Below are positions 41,746 through 50,789 of a stretch of DNA of 64,000 nucleotides, piece by piece. The number at the start of each line of letters is the position of its first letter. Within the stretch, counting starts at the first letter, position 1. The notes under the pieces were generated by a model, which was given only the letters and a program-made list of their open reading frames with translations, ran no database searches and was not told the DNA's origin. This DNA comes from Halanaerobium hydrogeniformans (GTDB lineage: Bacteria; Bacillota; Halanaerobiia; Halanaerobiales; Halanaerobiaceae): positions 1,984,001-2,048,000 of the forward strand of contig NC_014654.1 in the NCBI RefSeq assembly GCF_000166415.1, in the 5' to 3' direction. The translations under genes were made by a program, and so were the position numbers.

Positions 41746-41859
41746 TTTAATCATTCTCCCACTATTATATGATCTAAAAAATAAGAAAAAGATTTTAAAG
41801 CTTGTAAAAACTTGAGTTTTTTTGTATAATAAAACAAAGTCATTTTAGGAGGTGCAAGT

Positions 41860-42081
41860 ATGAAAGAAGAAGTTCAAAAATATCTTGATAAAATAAGACC
41901 AAGCCTTCAAGCTGATGGTGGAGATGTAGAATTGGTTGAAGTAACTGAAGAAGGCATCGTAAAAGTAAAACTTCTTGGCGCATGTAGTGGTTGTCCAATG
42001 TCAACCTTAACCATTAAAAATGGTATAGAACGCACATTGAAACAAAATGTAGATGGAGTTAAAGAAGTCCAACCTGTTTAA
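41860..42081 (+). CDS. NifU-like Fe-S scaffold domain protein
   Basis: A 73-residue protein equal to the C-terminal domain of NifU/NfuA: IRPSLQADGGDVELVEV, then LLGACSGCPMSTLTIKNGIE with the cluster-binding CxxC. It transiently carries a 4Fe-4S cluster to client proteins. It is single, divergent from dnaE, with promoter-like TTGTATAATAAAA upstream and a strong AGGAGG ribosome site. It shares a terminator with the convergent ylbF gene. Confidence 0.93.
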   Translation: MKEEVQKYLDKIRPSLQADGGDVELVEVTEEGIVKVKLLGACSGCPMSTLTIKNGIERTLKQNVDGVKEVQPV

Positions 42082-42095
42082 ATTATGCACTTTTT

Positions 42096-42121
42096 AAAAG
42101 CACCCAAATTGGGTGCTTTTA
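42096..42121. terminator. Bidirectional terminator between nifU-like and ylbF genes
   Basis: AAAAGCACCC pairs perfectly with GGGTGCTTTT with a 6-base loop. The stop codon of the ylbF gene (42119-42121) lies at its edge. Confidence 0.85.
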
Positions 42122-42499
42122 TTTTTCTGAATTTTCTTCTTCGGTTTCTGCTTCTAGTTCTTCTTCAGCTATCCCAATCTCTAATTCGGAAAAAACTATT
42201 TTCTGAATGTCATTAATCATTTTGCTTAACTGGTATTCAGCCTCTAAATATTTTTTTACATTACTATTAATTTCAATTAAATTTTGCAAATTCTGCAATT
42301 TTTCTTTATCTTCTTCAGCAAGTTCTTCGCCAGCAATCCTTTTATTCTGTAATTTCATCATCAAGTTTTGATAATCAATTAGCATTTTTTTGGAACCTGA
42401 TTTTTCCATTACTTTTTCTCTTAGCTCTTGATAGTTCTGGTATTCTTTAGAATCTTTAAGCTTTCTTTGTAATCGTCTTGCGTGATCATAAACAGACAT
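42119..42499 (-). CDS. YlbF/YmcA family protein
   Basis: A 126-residue mostly helical protein. The block DHARRLQRKLKDSKEYQNYQELREKV with MLIDYQNLMMKLQNKRIAGEEL (in pieces) is that of the Com_YlbF family, followed by a very acidic C-terminus (EEELEAETEEENSEK). In B. subtilis, YlbF, YmcA and YaaT form a complex acting with RNase Y on mRNA maturation and biofilm/competence. Its start codon overlaps the stop of the phosphodiesterase gene by one base, so they are coupled. Confidence 0.85.
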   Translation of the reverse strand: MSVYDHARRLQRKLKDSKEYQNYQELREKVMEKSGSKKMLIDYQNLMMKLQNKRIAGEELAEEDKEKLQNLQNLIEINSNVKKYLEAEYQLSKMINDIQKIVFSELEIGIAEEELEAETEEENSEK

Positions 42500-42993
42500 T
42501 AAGACCCCTCCTCCAAAATTTTTATCTCACCATTAACCTTATCTCCAATATCTATTATACCAAAAGTATGGTTTTTCTCCAATCTTTTATCTGTTGGAGA
42601 ACCAGGGTTAAAAAATAATTTGCCCCCTAATTCTTCGTTAACTGGTCGATGAGTATGACCAAAAATAATTACATCACTTTCAGGAAAACTATAATTCAAA
42701 CTCTGCAAGACATTTCTACCACCAAATTGATGGCCATGAATGACAGAAATTTTCTTATTTGCTATCTCAAAGCTAAGTTGCTCATTTAATTTTTCCTGAA
42801 GTGGAAAACTATCTCTATTACCTGCAACTGCCTTAACTTCATTTAAAGATTTTAAACAATTTAAATATTTTTCCTCAGTAAGATCTCCAGCATGCACAAT
42901 TAAATCGACTTTTCTTAATTCTTCAAGTAATTTTTTTGGTAATTTTCTTCCTACACCTGGAAGATGGGTATCTGAAATAACTCCAATTTTCAT
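42499..42993 (-). CDS. YfcE/MJ0936-type metallophosphoesterase
   Basis: A 164-residue calcineurin-like phosphodiesterase of normal length with the metal motifs SDTHLPGVG, VHAGDLTEE, AGNRDSFP, VIHGHQFG and FGHTHRPVN. Members hydrolyse phosphodiesters in vitro; the natural substrate is not known. It is coupled to ylbF downstream and follows the DUF362 gene by 17 bases, suggesting one transcript 44153 to 42119. Confidence 0.9.
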   Translation of the reverse strand: MKIGVISDTHLPGVGRKLPKKLLEELRKVDLIVHAGDLTEEKYLNCLKSLNEVKAVAGNRDSFPLQEKLNEQLSFEIANKKISVIHGHQFGGRNVLQSLNYSFPESDVIIFGHTHRPVNEELGGKLFFNPGSPTDKRLEKNHTFGIIDIGDKVNGEIKILEEGS

Positions 42994-43010
42994 TTATTTT
43001 TAAACCCCCA

Positions 43011-44153
43011 TTATTTTGCAAAAAACAATCTGGCCAGCAGCGGATATTTTATCTCTACAGCATCATAAGGACATAATTCTTGACAGCAAAAACAGCGTAT
43101 ACAACCATCAAGCTCTACTTCTGGAAAATTATCTACCATAGTTATAACCTTCGGTGGACAATTTGCAGCACAGTTACCACAACCCACACAATTATCTTTT
43201 TTAAAAACTGGTTTTGGTCGAAGAAGATTTTCCAAAATATCGGCCAAAAAGTCAGGCATCCTTTTCTTTAAAAAATTAGTTTCTTTTTCTATTTTCGGAA
43301 TATCTACTGAGGCAAAAGGAATAAAATCATCACCTTTTAAGATTAATTTATCTTTTTCAATAATCGAATCTTCAACTGCAGCTTTTATAGATGGGACCCT
43401 TTCAGCAGGATTAATGCCCAGTAATTTTACTGCTGCTAAATCTAAATAAAAAGGTGATTTAGAAGCCAATAAATAATTAAATCTTTTTGGACTCCCATTA
43501 GAAGGCCCTTCTCCTTCCATCCCAATTACTGCATCCATTATAGTTAAACTTGGGTTAACAAGTAAAGCTAAGTCATTAAGCATTCTAGAAAAATCATAGG
43601 CAGACTGCATCCTTAAATGGTATTCCGCTTTAATAACTCCCGGTATACAACCAAAGAGATTTTTTACAGCTCCTGTATACATAGTTAATCCATGAGTTTT
43701 AAGTTTGGGCAAATTAATTATTAAATCTGCCTCATTGATAAAATCAACCAATTGAAAAGATTTATTTGCTTTCCCCTCAGCAAACTCTACTTTGTTTGAT
43801 TTAGTATTAAAATTTAATTTAAAATTATTTTTTGTGGCAATTTCTGTAAGTCCACTTTTAGCATAGGCTCTTTCTAATAATTTCCCATTAAATGGTCCGC
43901 CTGGACTATCAGCTATAATCACCTCAGCCCCTAAAGCCTGAATTTTTTTGCCCAATGCTGCAATTAATTGAGGATTAGTAGTTACAGCAGTTTCAGGTTT
44001 TTTACCCATTAATAAATTAGTTTTCAATAATACTTTTTGCCCTTTTTTGACAAATGTAGATAGACCACCTAATTCATTAAGCAGTTCATCAATTTGTTTA
44101 TCTAATTCTTTGTCTTGATAAGAATTGCATTTTTTTAAAACAACTTCAGACAT
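43011..44153 (-). CDS. DUF362 protein with two C-terminal 4Fe-4S clusters
   Basis: A 380-residue protein. The first 300 residues are a DUF362 domain (LLKTNLLMGKKPETAVTTNPQLIAALGKKI, IADSPGGPFNG, LINLPKLKTHGLTMYTGAVKNLFG, in pieces). The end has two ferredoxin motifs, CVGCGNCAANCPPKV and CIRCFCCQELCPYDAV. The role is unknown, presumably electron transfer or Fe-S-linked redox. Long usual length. It heads the transcript with the phosphodiesterase and ylbF. Confidence 0.88.
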   Translation of the reverse strand: MSEVVLKKCNSYQDKELDKQIDELLNELGGLSTFVKKGQKVLLKTNLLMGKKPETAVTTNPQLIAALGKKIQALGAEVIIADSPGGPFNGKLLERAYAKSGLTEIATKNNFKLNFNTKSNKVEFAEGKANKSFQLVDFINEADLIINLPKLKTHGLTMYTGAVKNLFGCIPGVIKAEYHLRMQSAYDFSRMLNDLALLVNPSLTIMDAVIGMEGEGPSNGSPKRFNYLLASKSPFYLDLAAVKLLGINPAERVPSIKAAVEDSIIEKDKLILKGDDFIPFASVDIPKIEKETNFLKKRMPDFLADILENLLRPKPVFKKDNCVGCGNCAANCPPKVITMVDNFPEVELDGCIRCFCCQELCPYDAVEIKYPLLARLFFAK

Positions 44154-44181
44154 ATTTCTACCTTCTTTCTTGTCTAAAATT

Positions 44182-44205
44182 AAAACCGGCTCAAAGGCCG
44201 GCTCA
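44182..44205 (-). terminator. Terminator of the fmdB-like gene
   Basis: CCGGC pairs with GCCGG over a CTTTGA loop with added A-T and wobble pairs; minus-strand tail TTTTAATTTTAG. It is 7 bases past the stop. Confidence 0.7.
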
Positions 44206-44211
44206 TCTTAT

Positions 44212-44427
44212 TTAAGAAGCTTTATGATCTTTTTTGTTACTTTTAGATGAATCTTTTTTAGCCTGATTAACATAAAAGTTTGAGCTCTTAAAAAGAATCC
44301 CCGGAGAACCTATTATTCTCTTCACTTCAGACCCACATTCAGGGCATTTTTTTAAAGCTTCATCTTTAATATTTTGAAATTTTTCAAACCTTCCACATTC
44401 TTCACATTCATACAAATATGTCGGCAT
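44212..44427 (-). CDS. FmdB-type zinc-ribbon protein
   Basis: A 71-residue protein starting PTYLYECEECGRFEKFQNI, then KCPECGSEVKRIIGSPGILFKSSNFYV (in pieces): two CxxC knuckles of a zinc ribbon, followed by a disordered Lys/Ser-rich tail. This is the putative regulatory FmdB family; despite the name, a DNA-binding role is not proved. It lies 23 bases after the small membrane protein gene. Confidence 0.9.
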   Translation of the reverse strand: MPTYLYECEECGRFEKFQNIKDEALKKCPECGSEVKRIIGSPGILFKSSNFYVNQAKKDSSKSNKKDHKAS

Positions 44428-44450
44428 TTTTTATTCCTCCTTCAAAGCTT

Positions 44451-44723
44451 TTATTTCATTTGAGCATTTAATAATCCCCAGTAATTATATAACTGAATAA
44501 ATATAAATAAAGCTAAAATCAACCATTCTTGAGAATATATAAAATAGCCTCCACCAATTAGGGTAGTTGATATTATAGATGTTAAAACAAATTTTTTCTT
44601 CATTTTAATTTTCAAAACCTGCCAGGGAATAAGACCAAATCCAATAAAAACACCAGCATCAACATTATAAAAAAGTCCAGCAAAACCAATTATTACAAAA
44701 ACAATTAATAAAAACAGATTCAT
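44451..44723 (-). CDS. Small membrane protein, unknown
   Basis: A 90-residue protein with about four short hydrophobic segments (2-22, 27-38, 47-66, 68-84). Glycines are frequent (FIGFGLIPW, GGGYFIY). I do not recognise the family. Upstream is promoter-like sequence; it precedes the fmdB-like gene in the same direction. Confidence that it is a real gene is good because of position, SD AGGAAGGGG and codon use. Confidence 0.6.
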   Translation of the reverse strand: MNLFLLIVFVIIGFAGLFYNVDAGVFIGFGLIPWQVLKIKMKKKFVLTSIISTTLIGGGYFIYSQEWLILALFIFIQLYNYWGLLNAQMK

Positions 44724-44883
44724 TTATTCTACCCCTTCCTTAAATGGAGTATTATAAAGTAACTTTATAATATAATATATCATAAATATACCTATTTTAG
44801 CAAGTAATCAAGCTATTGGCCCTCCTTGGGGCAAGCCCATGAGGTTTACAAGCAGAATTTTACTCTTTCACAACTATATCTGA

Positions 44884-46254
44884 CTATATTTCACCAGACT
44901 TATTTTTAAGTTTTAATAAAGCTACAGATTCAATATGATAGGTATTAGGAAACATGTCTACTCCCTGTATTTCAATTAACCGGTATTTGCCTTTAAGCTT
45001 TTTAAGATCTCTTGCCTGAGTAGCGGGATTACAGGATATATAAATTACCTTTTCTATTTCCAAATTATTTAATAAATCAATTGTTTTTTCAGCTAAACCT
45101 TTACGAGGTGGATCAAAAATAATGCTATCAATTTTTTCTTCAGCAAGTATTTTAGCTAATTCATCTTCTACAAGACCATTAATAAATTTTATATTTTTAA
45201 TTTTATTTAATGCTGCATTCCTTTTTCCATCTTTTACGGCTGGTTTTAATGATTCAACAGCAAAAACTTTTTCTGCTTTTTCAGCAATATATAAGGCTAT
45301 ACTCCCGGTACCAGAAAAGGCATCTACTATTTTTTGCTCATTATTTTCTTCTAAAAAATCTAAAACTTTATTATATAATTTTTCTGCTTGAAGGGTATTG
45401 ACTTGAAAGAAAGATCTGGCAGATATTAAATAAGCTGTTTTATTTATATATTCCTTAATATAGTTCTCTCCTCTGATAATTATATCTTTTTTGCCAAAGA
45501 TAACATTGGTATTTTTATTATTTATATTTTGAATTACTCCTTTTAATTCAGGAATAGCAGCCAATATCTTCTCAGCAATATTCTCTTTAGCTTTAAATTC
45601 ATTTCCGTTTGTAACAAAAATTAATAAAGCCTGATTTGTACACACTCCAACCCTAATTACTAAATGTCTTAATAATCCTTCAGCTGTTTCTTCATCATAA
45701 ACGCTTATCTCTCTTTTATTTAATTCTTTTAAGGTTGTCTTTAATATTCTATTGATTAATGGATGCTGAATTAAACAATCATGATAGGGAACAACCTCAT
45801 GGCTGCCCCTTTTATAGAAACCAGCAGTTATTTCCCCACTTTCTTTAGTAGTTAAAGGAAATTGAGCTTTATTACGATAACGAAAATCATCTTCTGCAGC
45901 CAGCACTTCATTTATTTTATATTCATCAATTCCAGCAATTCTTTTTATGATCTGCTGAAGATTGTTATTTTTGAGTTCCAGTTCTTTTTTGTATTCTAAA
46001 TGCTGTAGTTGACAACCTCCACAATCATTATAAACTGGACAGGGTGGCTTTTTTCGGCCTTTTCCTGCTTCTATGATTTCAATTAATTTAGCAAATGCAT
46101 AGTTCTTTTTTATTTTGGTTATTTTGGCTTTGATTAAATCACCAGGAATAGTTAACGGTATAAAGACTGCTATTCCTTCTTTTGTTCTGGCAACTCCATC
46201 TCCACCATGGGCGAGGTCTTCAACTTTTAACTTCTTGATTTCTCCTTCATACAT
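44884..46254 (-). CDS. rlmD: 23S rRNA (uracil-5)-methyltransferase, RumA/RlmCD type
   Basis: A 456-residue methyltransferase. TRAM domain at residues 1-60, Fe-S cysteines in CPVYNDCGGCQLQHL (about 74-88), SAM-binding DAFSGTGSIALYIAEKA, FDPPRKGL, and the catalytic Cys in ISCNPATQARDL. The ending VDMFPNTYHIESVALLKL is usual. It makes m5U in 23S rRNA; exact position (RlmC, RlmD or dual RlmCD) cannot be told, so the symbol is a best guess. It is single, divergent from the MATE gene. Confidence 0.85.
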   Translation of the reverse strand: MYEGEIKKLKVEDLAHGGDGVARTKEGIAVFIPLTIPGDLIKAKITKIKKNYAFAKLIEIIEAGKGRKKPPCPVYNDCGGCQLQHLEYKKELELKNNNLQQIIKRIAGIDEYKINEVLAAEDDFRYRNKAQFPLTTKESGEITAGFYKRGSHEVVPYHDCLIQHPLINRILKTTLKELNKREISVYDEETAEGLLRHLVIRVGVCTNQALLIFVTNGNEFKAKENIAEKILAAIPELKGVIQNINNKNTNVIFGKKDIIIRGENYIKEYINKTAYLISARSFFQVNTLQAEKLYNKVLDFLEENNEQKIVDAFSGTGSIALYIAEKAEKVFAVESLKPAVKDGKRNAALNKIKNIKFINGLVEDELAKILAEEKIDSIIFDPPRKGLAEKTIDLLNNLEIEKVIYISCNPATQARDLKKLKGKYRLIEIQGVDMFPNTYHIESVALLKLKNKSGEI

Positions 46255-46440
46255 TTAATATCTAACTCCCTTATATTTTATCTGATTATTAAAGTTAAGC
46301 TAAGTAAATATTATCATAGTTCAAGCAGCTTGACCAGCCCATAGTATTTTGACATCAAAAGCTCTTTTGTGATAGAATGATATGCTAGATTATTCTATAA
46401 AAATTATATATTTTAATCAATCCAGTCTGGAGGATGTCTT

Positions 46441-47823
46441 ATGCAGAGCAGTTCAGAACGTCTAGAAAATGAAGCAATCATTCCGTTATTATTTCGCCTA
46501 TCTGTTCCCTCAATTATAGCAATGGCCACTCATGCACTTTACAATGTTGTTGACAGTATTTATGTTGGCCGCTTAAGCACTGAGGCATTATCTGCTTTAT
46601 CTCTTGCATTTCCAATACAAATTGTTTTAATCGGAATCGGAGTTGGAATCGGAATCGGTGTTAGTTCTTTAATTGCAAGACGGTTGGGAGAAAACAATAA
46701 ACATGCAGCGGTAAATGCTGCTGAACATGGAATTATGATGATCTTTATAGGTGGTTTAGTAGTCGCCATTATTGGTTATTTTTTTTCAACTCAAATATTA
46801 GAACTTTTCACTAATGACGAAATTTTAGTTCAAATGGGTAGTGAATACATTAAAATAATTTTAATAGCTTCTATTTCTATTTTTTACCCGATGGTTGTTA
46901 ACCATATTTTAAGGGGAGAGGGTAATACATTTGTTCCCATGGTAGCAATGTTAATTGGCTCAATTTTAAATATAATAATAGATCCCTTTATTATTTATGG
47001 CTGGTGGATATTCCCCCGAATGGAAATCGCAGGTGCTGCAATTGCTACAGTAATTTCTCAACTAATAAGTGGTGTCTTTTTAACTTATATTTTGCTCAGT
47101 GATAAAAACGAATTAAAAATCTCTTTAAAAGACTTTAAATTTAATTTTAAAATTATTAAGGATATTTATATAGTTGGCTTTCCAGCAATGGTAATGCAAT
47201 TTTTAGCCAGTTTTATGTTAGGTGGTATGAACAGAATCCTGGCCGAATTTGGTAGTACAGCCATTGCAGCTGCAGGTATATATTTTCGACTGCAGTCCTT
47301 TGTTTTTATGCCAGTTTATGGTTTAAACCAGGGTTATATGCCTATTATGGGATATAATTATGGTCATAATAACCCTCAGCGGATGAAAAAAACATTTAAA
47401 TCAGCCCTTTTAGTTGCTTTTATTTTCACAACAATTGGCTTTTTTGTCTTCCAATCAATACCAGAATTAATGATTACGCTTTTTAATAATGACCCTGAAT
47501 TAATTAGAATTGGCACAACAGCCCTCAAAAGAATAAGTATTGCTTTCCCAGTTATAGGACCAGCAATAATTATTTCAACTACATTTCAGGCTTTAGGTAA
47601 TGGTTTTCCAAGTTTGTTCTTTTCTTTTTTAAGACAAATAATCGTTCTACTGCCATTAATGTATTTATTAGGCCAATGGTTTGGCCTTGAATATTTATGG
47701 TTTGCCTTTCCAATTTCAGAAATTGTGAGTGTTATCCCAGCTGCTTTCTGGATTAAGTTAACTTTGAATGATGTTTACCAAAAAATGACTAATAATATTG
47801 CAAACAAAAAGGCAGTTCAATGA
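46441..47823 (+). CDS. MATE-family multidrug/Na+ efflux transporter
   Basis: A 460-residue protein with twelve predicted membrane helices and the two-lobe MATE repeat (LFRLSVPSIIAMATHALYNVVDSIYVGRL at the start, VGFPAMVMQFLASFMLGGMNRIL in the second half, in pieces). VPMVAMLIGSILNIIIDPFIIYG is typical of the NorM/DinF branch. The stop codon is inside its terminator stem. Substrate unknown. No regulator gene is adjacent. Confidence 0.92.
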   Translation: MQSSSERLENEAIIPLLFRLSVPSIIAMATHALYNVVDSIYVGRLSTEALSALSLAFPIQIVLIGIGVGIGIGVSSLIARRLGENNKHAAVNAAEHGIMMIFIGGLVVAIIGYFFSTQILELFTNDEILVQMGSEYIKIILIASISIFYPMVVNHILRGEGNTFVPMVAMLIGSILNIIIDPFIIYGWWIFPRMEIAGAAIATVISQLISGVFLTYILLSDKNELKISLKDFKFNFKIIKDIYIVGFPAMVMQFLASFMLGGMNRILAEFGSTAIAAAGIYFRLQSFVFMPVYGLNQGYMPIMGYNYGHNNPQRMKKTFKSALLVAFIFTTIGFFVFQSIPELMITLFNNDPELIRIGTTALKRISIAFPVIGPAIIISTTFQALGNGFPSLFFSFLRQIIVLLPLMYLLGQWFGLEYLWFAFPISEIVSVIPAAFWIKLTLNDVYQKMTNNIANKKAVQ

Positions 47824-47834
47824 ACTGCCTTTTA
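47807..47834. terminator. Terminator overlapping the MATE stop codon
   Basis: AAAAGGCAGTTCA (47807-47819) pairs with TGAACTGCCTTTT (47821-47833); the TGA stop is part of the stem. It may also stop the convergent reductase transcript (stop at 47862). Confidence 0.88.
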
Positions 47835-47861
47835 TTATATAAAATTAACTGAAAACATTTG

Positions 47862-49625
47862 TTATTTGTTTCTAATATTCTTGATGATTAAATCTGCAAT
47901 CATTTCTGCATCTTCTGGGGTAAGAAGAGAATTTAATTCTGCTTCTTCTTCTTTTTCAATAACCTCGTTTTTATCATCCATAACTGCCTTATATAATTTA
48001 TAACCACCACTTAGATTGCGAACTTTATTAAAACCATTTTGCATTAAAATCCTGGCTGCAATATAACCACGTAGTCCAACTGCACAATATGTTATATATT
48101 CTTTATCTTTATCAAGTTCATCTAATCTATCTCTTAAAGAATTTAAAGGAATATGAATAGAATTAGGGATTTGACCTAATTCAAGCTCTATATTTTCTCT
48201 TATGTCAAGTAAAATAATTTCTTCATTATCAAGCTCATCTAATTCTTGCCAAAATGCTGGCTTAACCAGGCCATTATAAATATTCCCAGCAGCAAAGCCA
48301 AGCATATTAACAGGATCTTTTGCTGATCCAAAAGGAGGAGAGTAGGCAAGTTCTAATTCCTGGAGATCAAAAATATTCATCTGATGCCGTATAGCAGTAG
48401 AAAGTACATCTATTCTTTTATCTACTCCGGCAAAACCGACAATTTGAGCTCCCAGTATTCTACCATCTTTTTTTTGATAAATTAATTTCAACATCATTGG
48501 CAGGGCACCTGGATAATAGCTAGCATGGTTATTAGAAGTAATATGGACTACTTGATAATTAAAGTCATTTTCTTTTAATTTCTTTTCTGCAGCTCCTGTA
48601 GAAGCAGGAATAATATCAAATATTTTTGCTATTGATGTTCCCTGGGTACCATTATATTTTTCTTTTCTTCCCGTTATGTTATTGGCGGCTATTCTACCCT
48701 GTTTGTTGGCAGGACCAGCCAGTGGAATTCGACTGGGCTCATTAATAACAAAATCTTTAACTTCTATAGCATCACCTATTGCATAGATATTTGGGTCACT
48801 TGTCTGGAGATATTGATTAACTTTTATCCCTCCACTAACACCAATATCCAGCCCGGCTTTTTCAGCAAGCTCTGTTTTGGGTTTAACTCCAATTGATAGT
48901 ATTATTAAATCTGTTTCTATTCTTTTACCACTTTGTAGTAAAGCAAATTTTTTCCCGTTTTCTTTTTCTACCGCTGCGATTCCATCACTTAAATTTAAGT
49001 CTACACCTTTAGTTCGCATATGATTATGAACCATTGATACCATTTCTTTATCAAGGGTCCTCATAACCTGATCAGTTAATTCTAATAATGAAACCTTTAA
49101 TCCTCTTTGGTGAAGATTTTCAAGCATTTCTAGACCAATAAAACCACCACCAACTACTACAGCATGTTTTATCTCATTGTTATCAATATATTCTTTAATC
49201 AAATCCATATCTCTAATATTTCTAAGTGTATAAACTTCTTCTATGTCCAGGCCCGGTAATGGTGGTTTGATTGGATCTGCTCCGGGAGATAAAACAAGTT
49301 TATCATAACTTTCTGTATATATATTACCAGTTTCTAGATTTTTTATTTTCAGATTTTTTTCTTTTCTATCAATATCTAATGCTTCATGCATAATTCTAAC
49401 ATCAATATTAAAACGTGCTTTCATTGCTTCAGGGGTCTGAACTAAAAGCTCTTCTCTTTTTTCGATTACCTCACCAATATGATAAGGCAAACCACAATTA
49501 GCAAAAGAAATATACTCACCTTTTTCGAGCATTATAATCTCAGTATCTTCACTCATTCTTCTTAACCGAGCAGCAGTGCTTGCTCCACCTGCTACACCCC
49601 CAACAATAATAACCTTTTTACCCAT
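47862..49625 (-). CDS. CoA-disulfide reductase/polysulfide reductase with C-terminal rhodanese domain
   Basis: A 587-residue flavoprotein. FAD motif IVGGVAGGASTAARLRR, active Cys44 in YISFANCGLPYHIG (the single Cys typical of CoADR/Npsr), NAD motif VVVGGGFIGLEMLENL, and YAIGDAIEV. From residue about 475 there is a rhodanese domain with active Cys in YITYCAVGLRGYIAARIL. Such fusions reduce CoA persulfide or polysulfide with NAD(P)H. It is preceded on the same strand by an ArsR regulator gene (47 bases), so control by sulfur species is plausible. No sqr or sulfur-oxidation genes are in the window. Confidence 0.9.
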   Translation of the reverse strand: MGKKVIIVGGVAGGASTAARLRRMSEDTEIIMLEKGEYISFANCGLPYHIGEVIEKREELLVQTPEAMKARFNIDVRIMHEALDIDRKEKNLKIKNLETGNIYTESYDKLVLSPGADPIKPPLPGLDIEEVYTLRNIRDMDLIKEYIDNNEIKHAVVVGGGFIGLEMLENLHQRGLKVSLLELTDQVMRTLDKEMVSMVHNHMRTKGVDLNLSDGIAAVEKENGKKFALLQSGKRIETDLIILSIGVKPKTELAEKAGLDIGVSGGIKVNQYLQTSDPNIYAIGDAIEVKDFVINEPSRIPLAGPANKQGRIAANNITGRKEKYNGTQGTSIAKIFDIIPASTGAAEKKLKENDFNYQVVHITSNNHASYYPGALPMMLKLIYQKKDGRILGAQIVGFAGVDKRIDVLSTAIRHQMNIFDLQELELAYSPPFGSAKDPVNMLGFAAGNIYNGLVKPAFWQELDELDNEEIILLDIRENIELELGQIPNSIHIPLNSLRDRLDELDKDKEYITYCAVGLRGYIAARILMQNGFNKVRNLSGGYKLYKAVMDDKNEVIEKEEEAELNSLLTPEDAEMIADLIIKNIRNK

Positions 49626-49672
49626 CTTTTTCTCCCCTTTGTTAAAGTTATTGTTTATTTTGTTATTAGTTT

Positions 49673-50008
49673 TTATTCTTCTTTTGAGTATTCTAATTCA
49701 CTTAAAGTTTTAATGATTTTTATTGCTTTATCATTTACAACAAAATAATGTCTTTCAAGGCCATTCCGCTCACTTTTAAGTATACCAGCATCTCTTAATT
49801 TAGCTAAGTGCTGAGAAAGTGTAGATTGTGGTATATCCAAACACTGCTGCATCTCAGAAACATTACAACCTTCTTCAGCTAAAAGACCTTTGACAATAGT
49901 GAGACGAACAGGATGGGCTAAAGCTTTTAAAAGTTCTGCTTCCTCTTCTAAAACAGCACTATTTTTTTCTATAATTTTAGATGATTTATCACTTGTAAAA
50001 AAAGTCAT
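49673..50008 (-). CDS. ArsR-family regulator beside the sulfur flavoprotein
   Basis: A 111-residue winged-helix protein: LLKALAHPVRLTIVKGLLAEEGCNVSEM then IPQSTLSQHLAKLRDAGILKSERNGLERHYFVVN (in pieces). Two cysteines, Cys48 and Cys56, flank helix alpha-3. Metal-type ArsR motifs (ELCVCDL) are absent. Cysteine-only ArsR proteins such as BigR/SqrR respond to persulfide; since its neighbour is a CoA-persulfide-type reductase this is a fair guess, not shown. It likely heads the operon and represses it. Confidence 0.85.
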   Translation of the reverse strand: MTFFTSDKSSKIIEKNSAVLEEEAELLKALAHPVRLTIVKGLLAEEGCNVSEMQQCLDIPQSTLSQHLAKLRDAGILKSERNGLERHYFVVNDKAIKIIKTLSELEYSKEE

Positions 50009-50126
50009 TTTTAATCCTCCTAATCTCCAAGAATATTGTTTTATTTAAATAATACGATATAGTGGATAAATTGTCAAGTTTATTTATGAATTTTTTAACA
50101 AGTTTTAAGAGTTTTAATTTTAATAT

Positions 50127-50750
50127 TTACTCATTTTTAATAATATCAATGAAGTTTTTACTCAGTTCTGCAGTAATGCCCCAGATAACTCTGTCTTTGT
50201 AACGATAAAAATATATATCATACTCACTTTTTAACTTTTTATGATTTTTCCCTTCAGGTAGTAAGTGGTAGGGGAAATCAGCATCAAATTCACTTTTTAA
50301 AAAAGCACCATATTTTTCAGGTTCATTCTCTAAAAAAAATTCGAGTGGTACGGTAAAAACTTCTGCTACCTCATTATTTGTTTTAATTTCAGATAAACTA
50401 TTTACTTTCAAACAACCAATAAAAGCATAAATTATAAAATCAAAAGGTGTGATTAGATAATCTATCTCACCTAACAATTTTATTTTTTCCTGATCTATCA
50501 GTAATTCTTCAGCACATTCTCTAACAGCTGCTTGAGAAAATTCTTCACCTCTTTCTACTTTTCCACCAGGAAAAGATATTTGTCCTGGTTGAGTAGAAAG
50601 ATCACTTGCTCTAAGTTCATAAATCAGATGTAATTTGTCGTCTATCTCTATGATAGGAATTAAAACTGAATAATAAGATTGAATCCTGGTGGGGCCTGGA
50701 ATACGATTTTTGATCCTTCTCCGGATTGTTTTAATATTCAAAAAAATCAT
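50127..50750 (-). CDS. Nudix hydrolase, CoA pyrophosphatase type (YeaB/NudL-like)
   Basis: A 207-residue Nudix enzyme. The Nudix box is GGKVERGEEFSQAAVRECAEELLI and just before it is TQPGQISFP, the mark of CoA-specific Nudix hydrolases (LLTxRs...GQIsFPGG). The metal-binding glutamates RECAEEL are present. It would cleave CoA or acyl-CoA to 3',5'-ADP and pantetheine phosphate. It precedes gatB by a terminator only, so it lies on its own transcript or in the tail of one. Confidence 0.85.
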   Translation of the reverse strand: MIFLNIKTIRRRIKNRIPGPTRIQSYYSVLIPIIEIDDKLHLIYELRASDLSTQPGQISFPGGKVERGEEFSQAAVRECAEELLIDQEKIKLLGEIDYLITPFDFIIYAFIGCLKVNSLSEIKTNNEVAEVFTVPLEFFLENEPEKYGAFLKSEFDADFPYHLLPEGKNHKKLKSEYDIYFYRYKDRVIWGITAELSKNFIDIIKNE

Positions 50751-50756
50751 CCTTTA

Positions 50757-50782
50757 TTAAGAGCCCGCTTTGACACGGGCTC
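50757..50782 (-). terminator. Terminator after gatB
   Basis: GAGCCCG (50761-50767) pairs with CGGGCTC (50776-50782) with an 8-base loop and tail TTAATAAA; it follows the gatB stop by 8 bases. Confidence 0.7.
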
Positions 50783-50789
50783 TATTATT

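Noticed and set aside
44820-44850. GC-rich palindrome-like stretch before the rRNA methyltransferase terminator region
   Set aside because: The possible stem has mismatches in its core and no T-tract on either strand, so I do not call it a terminator.
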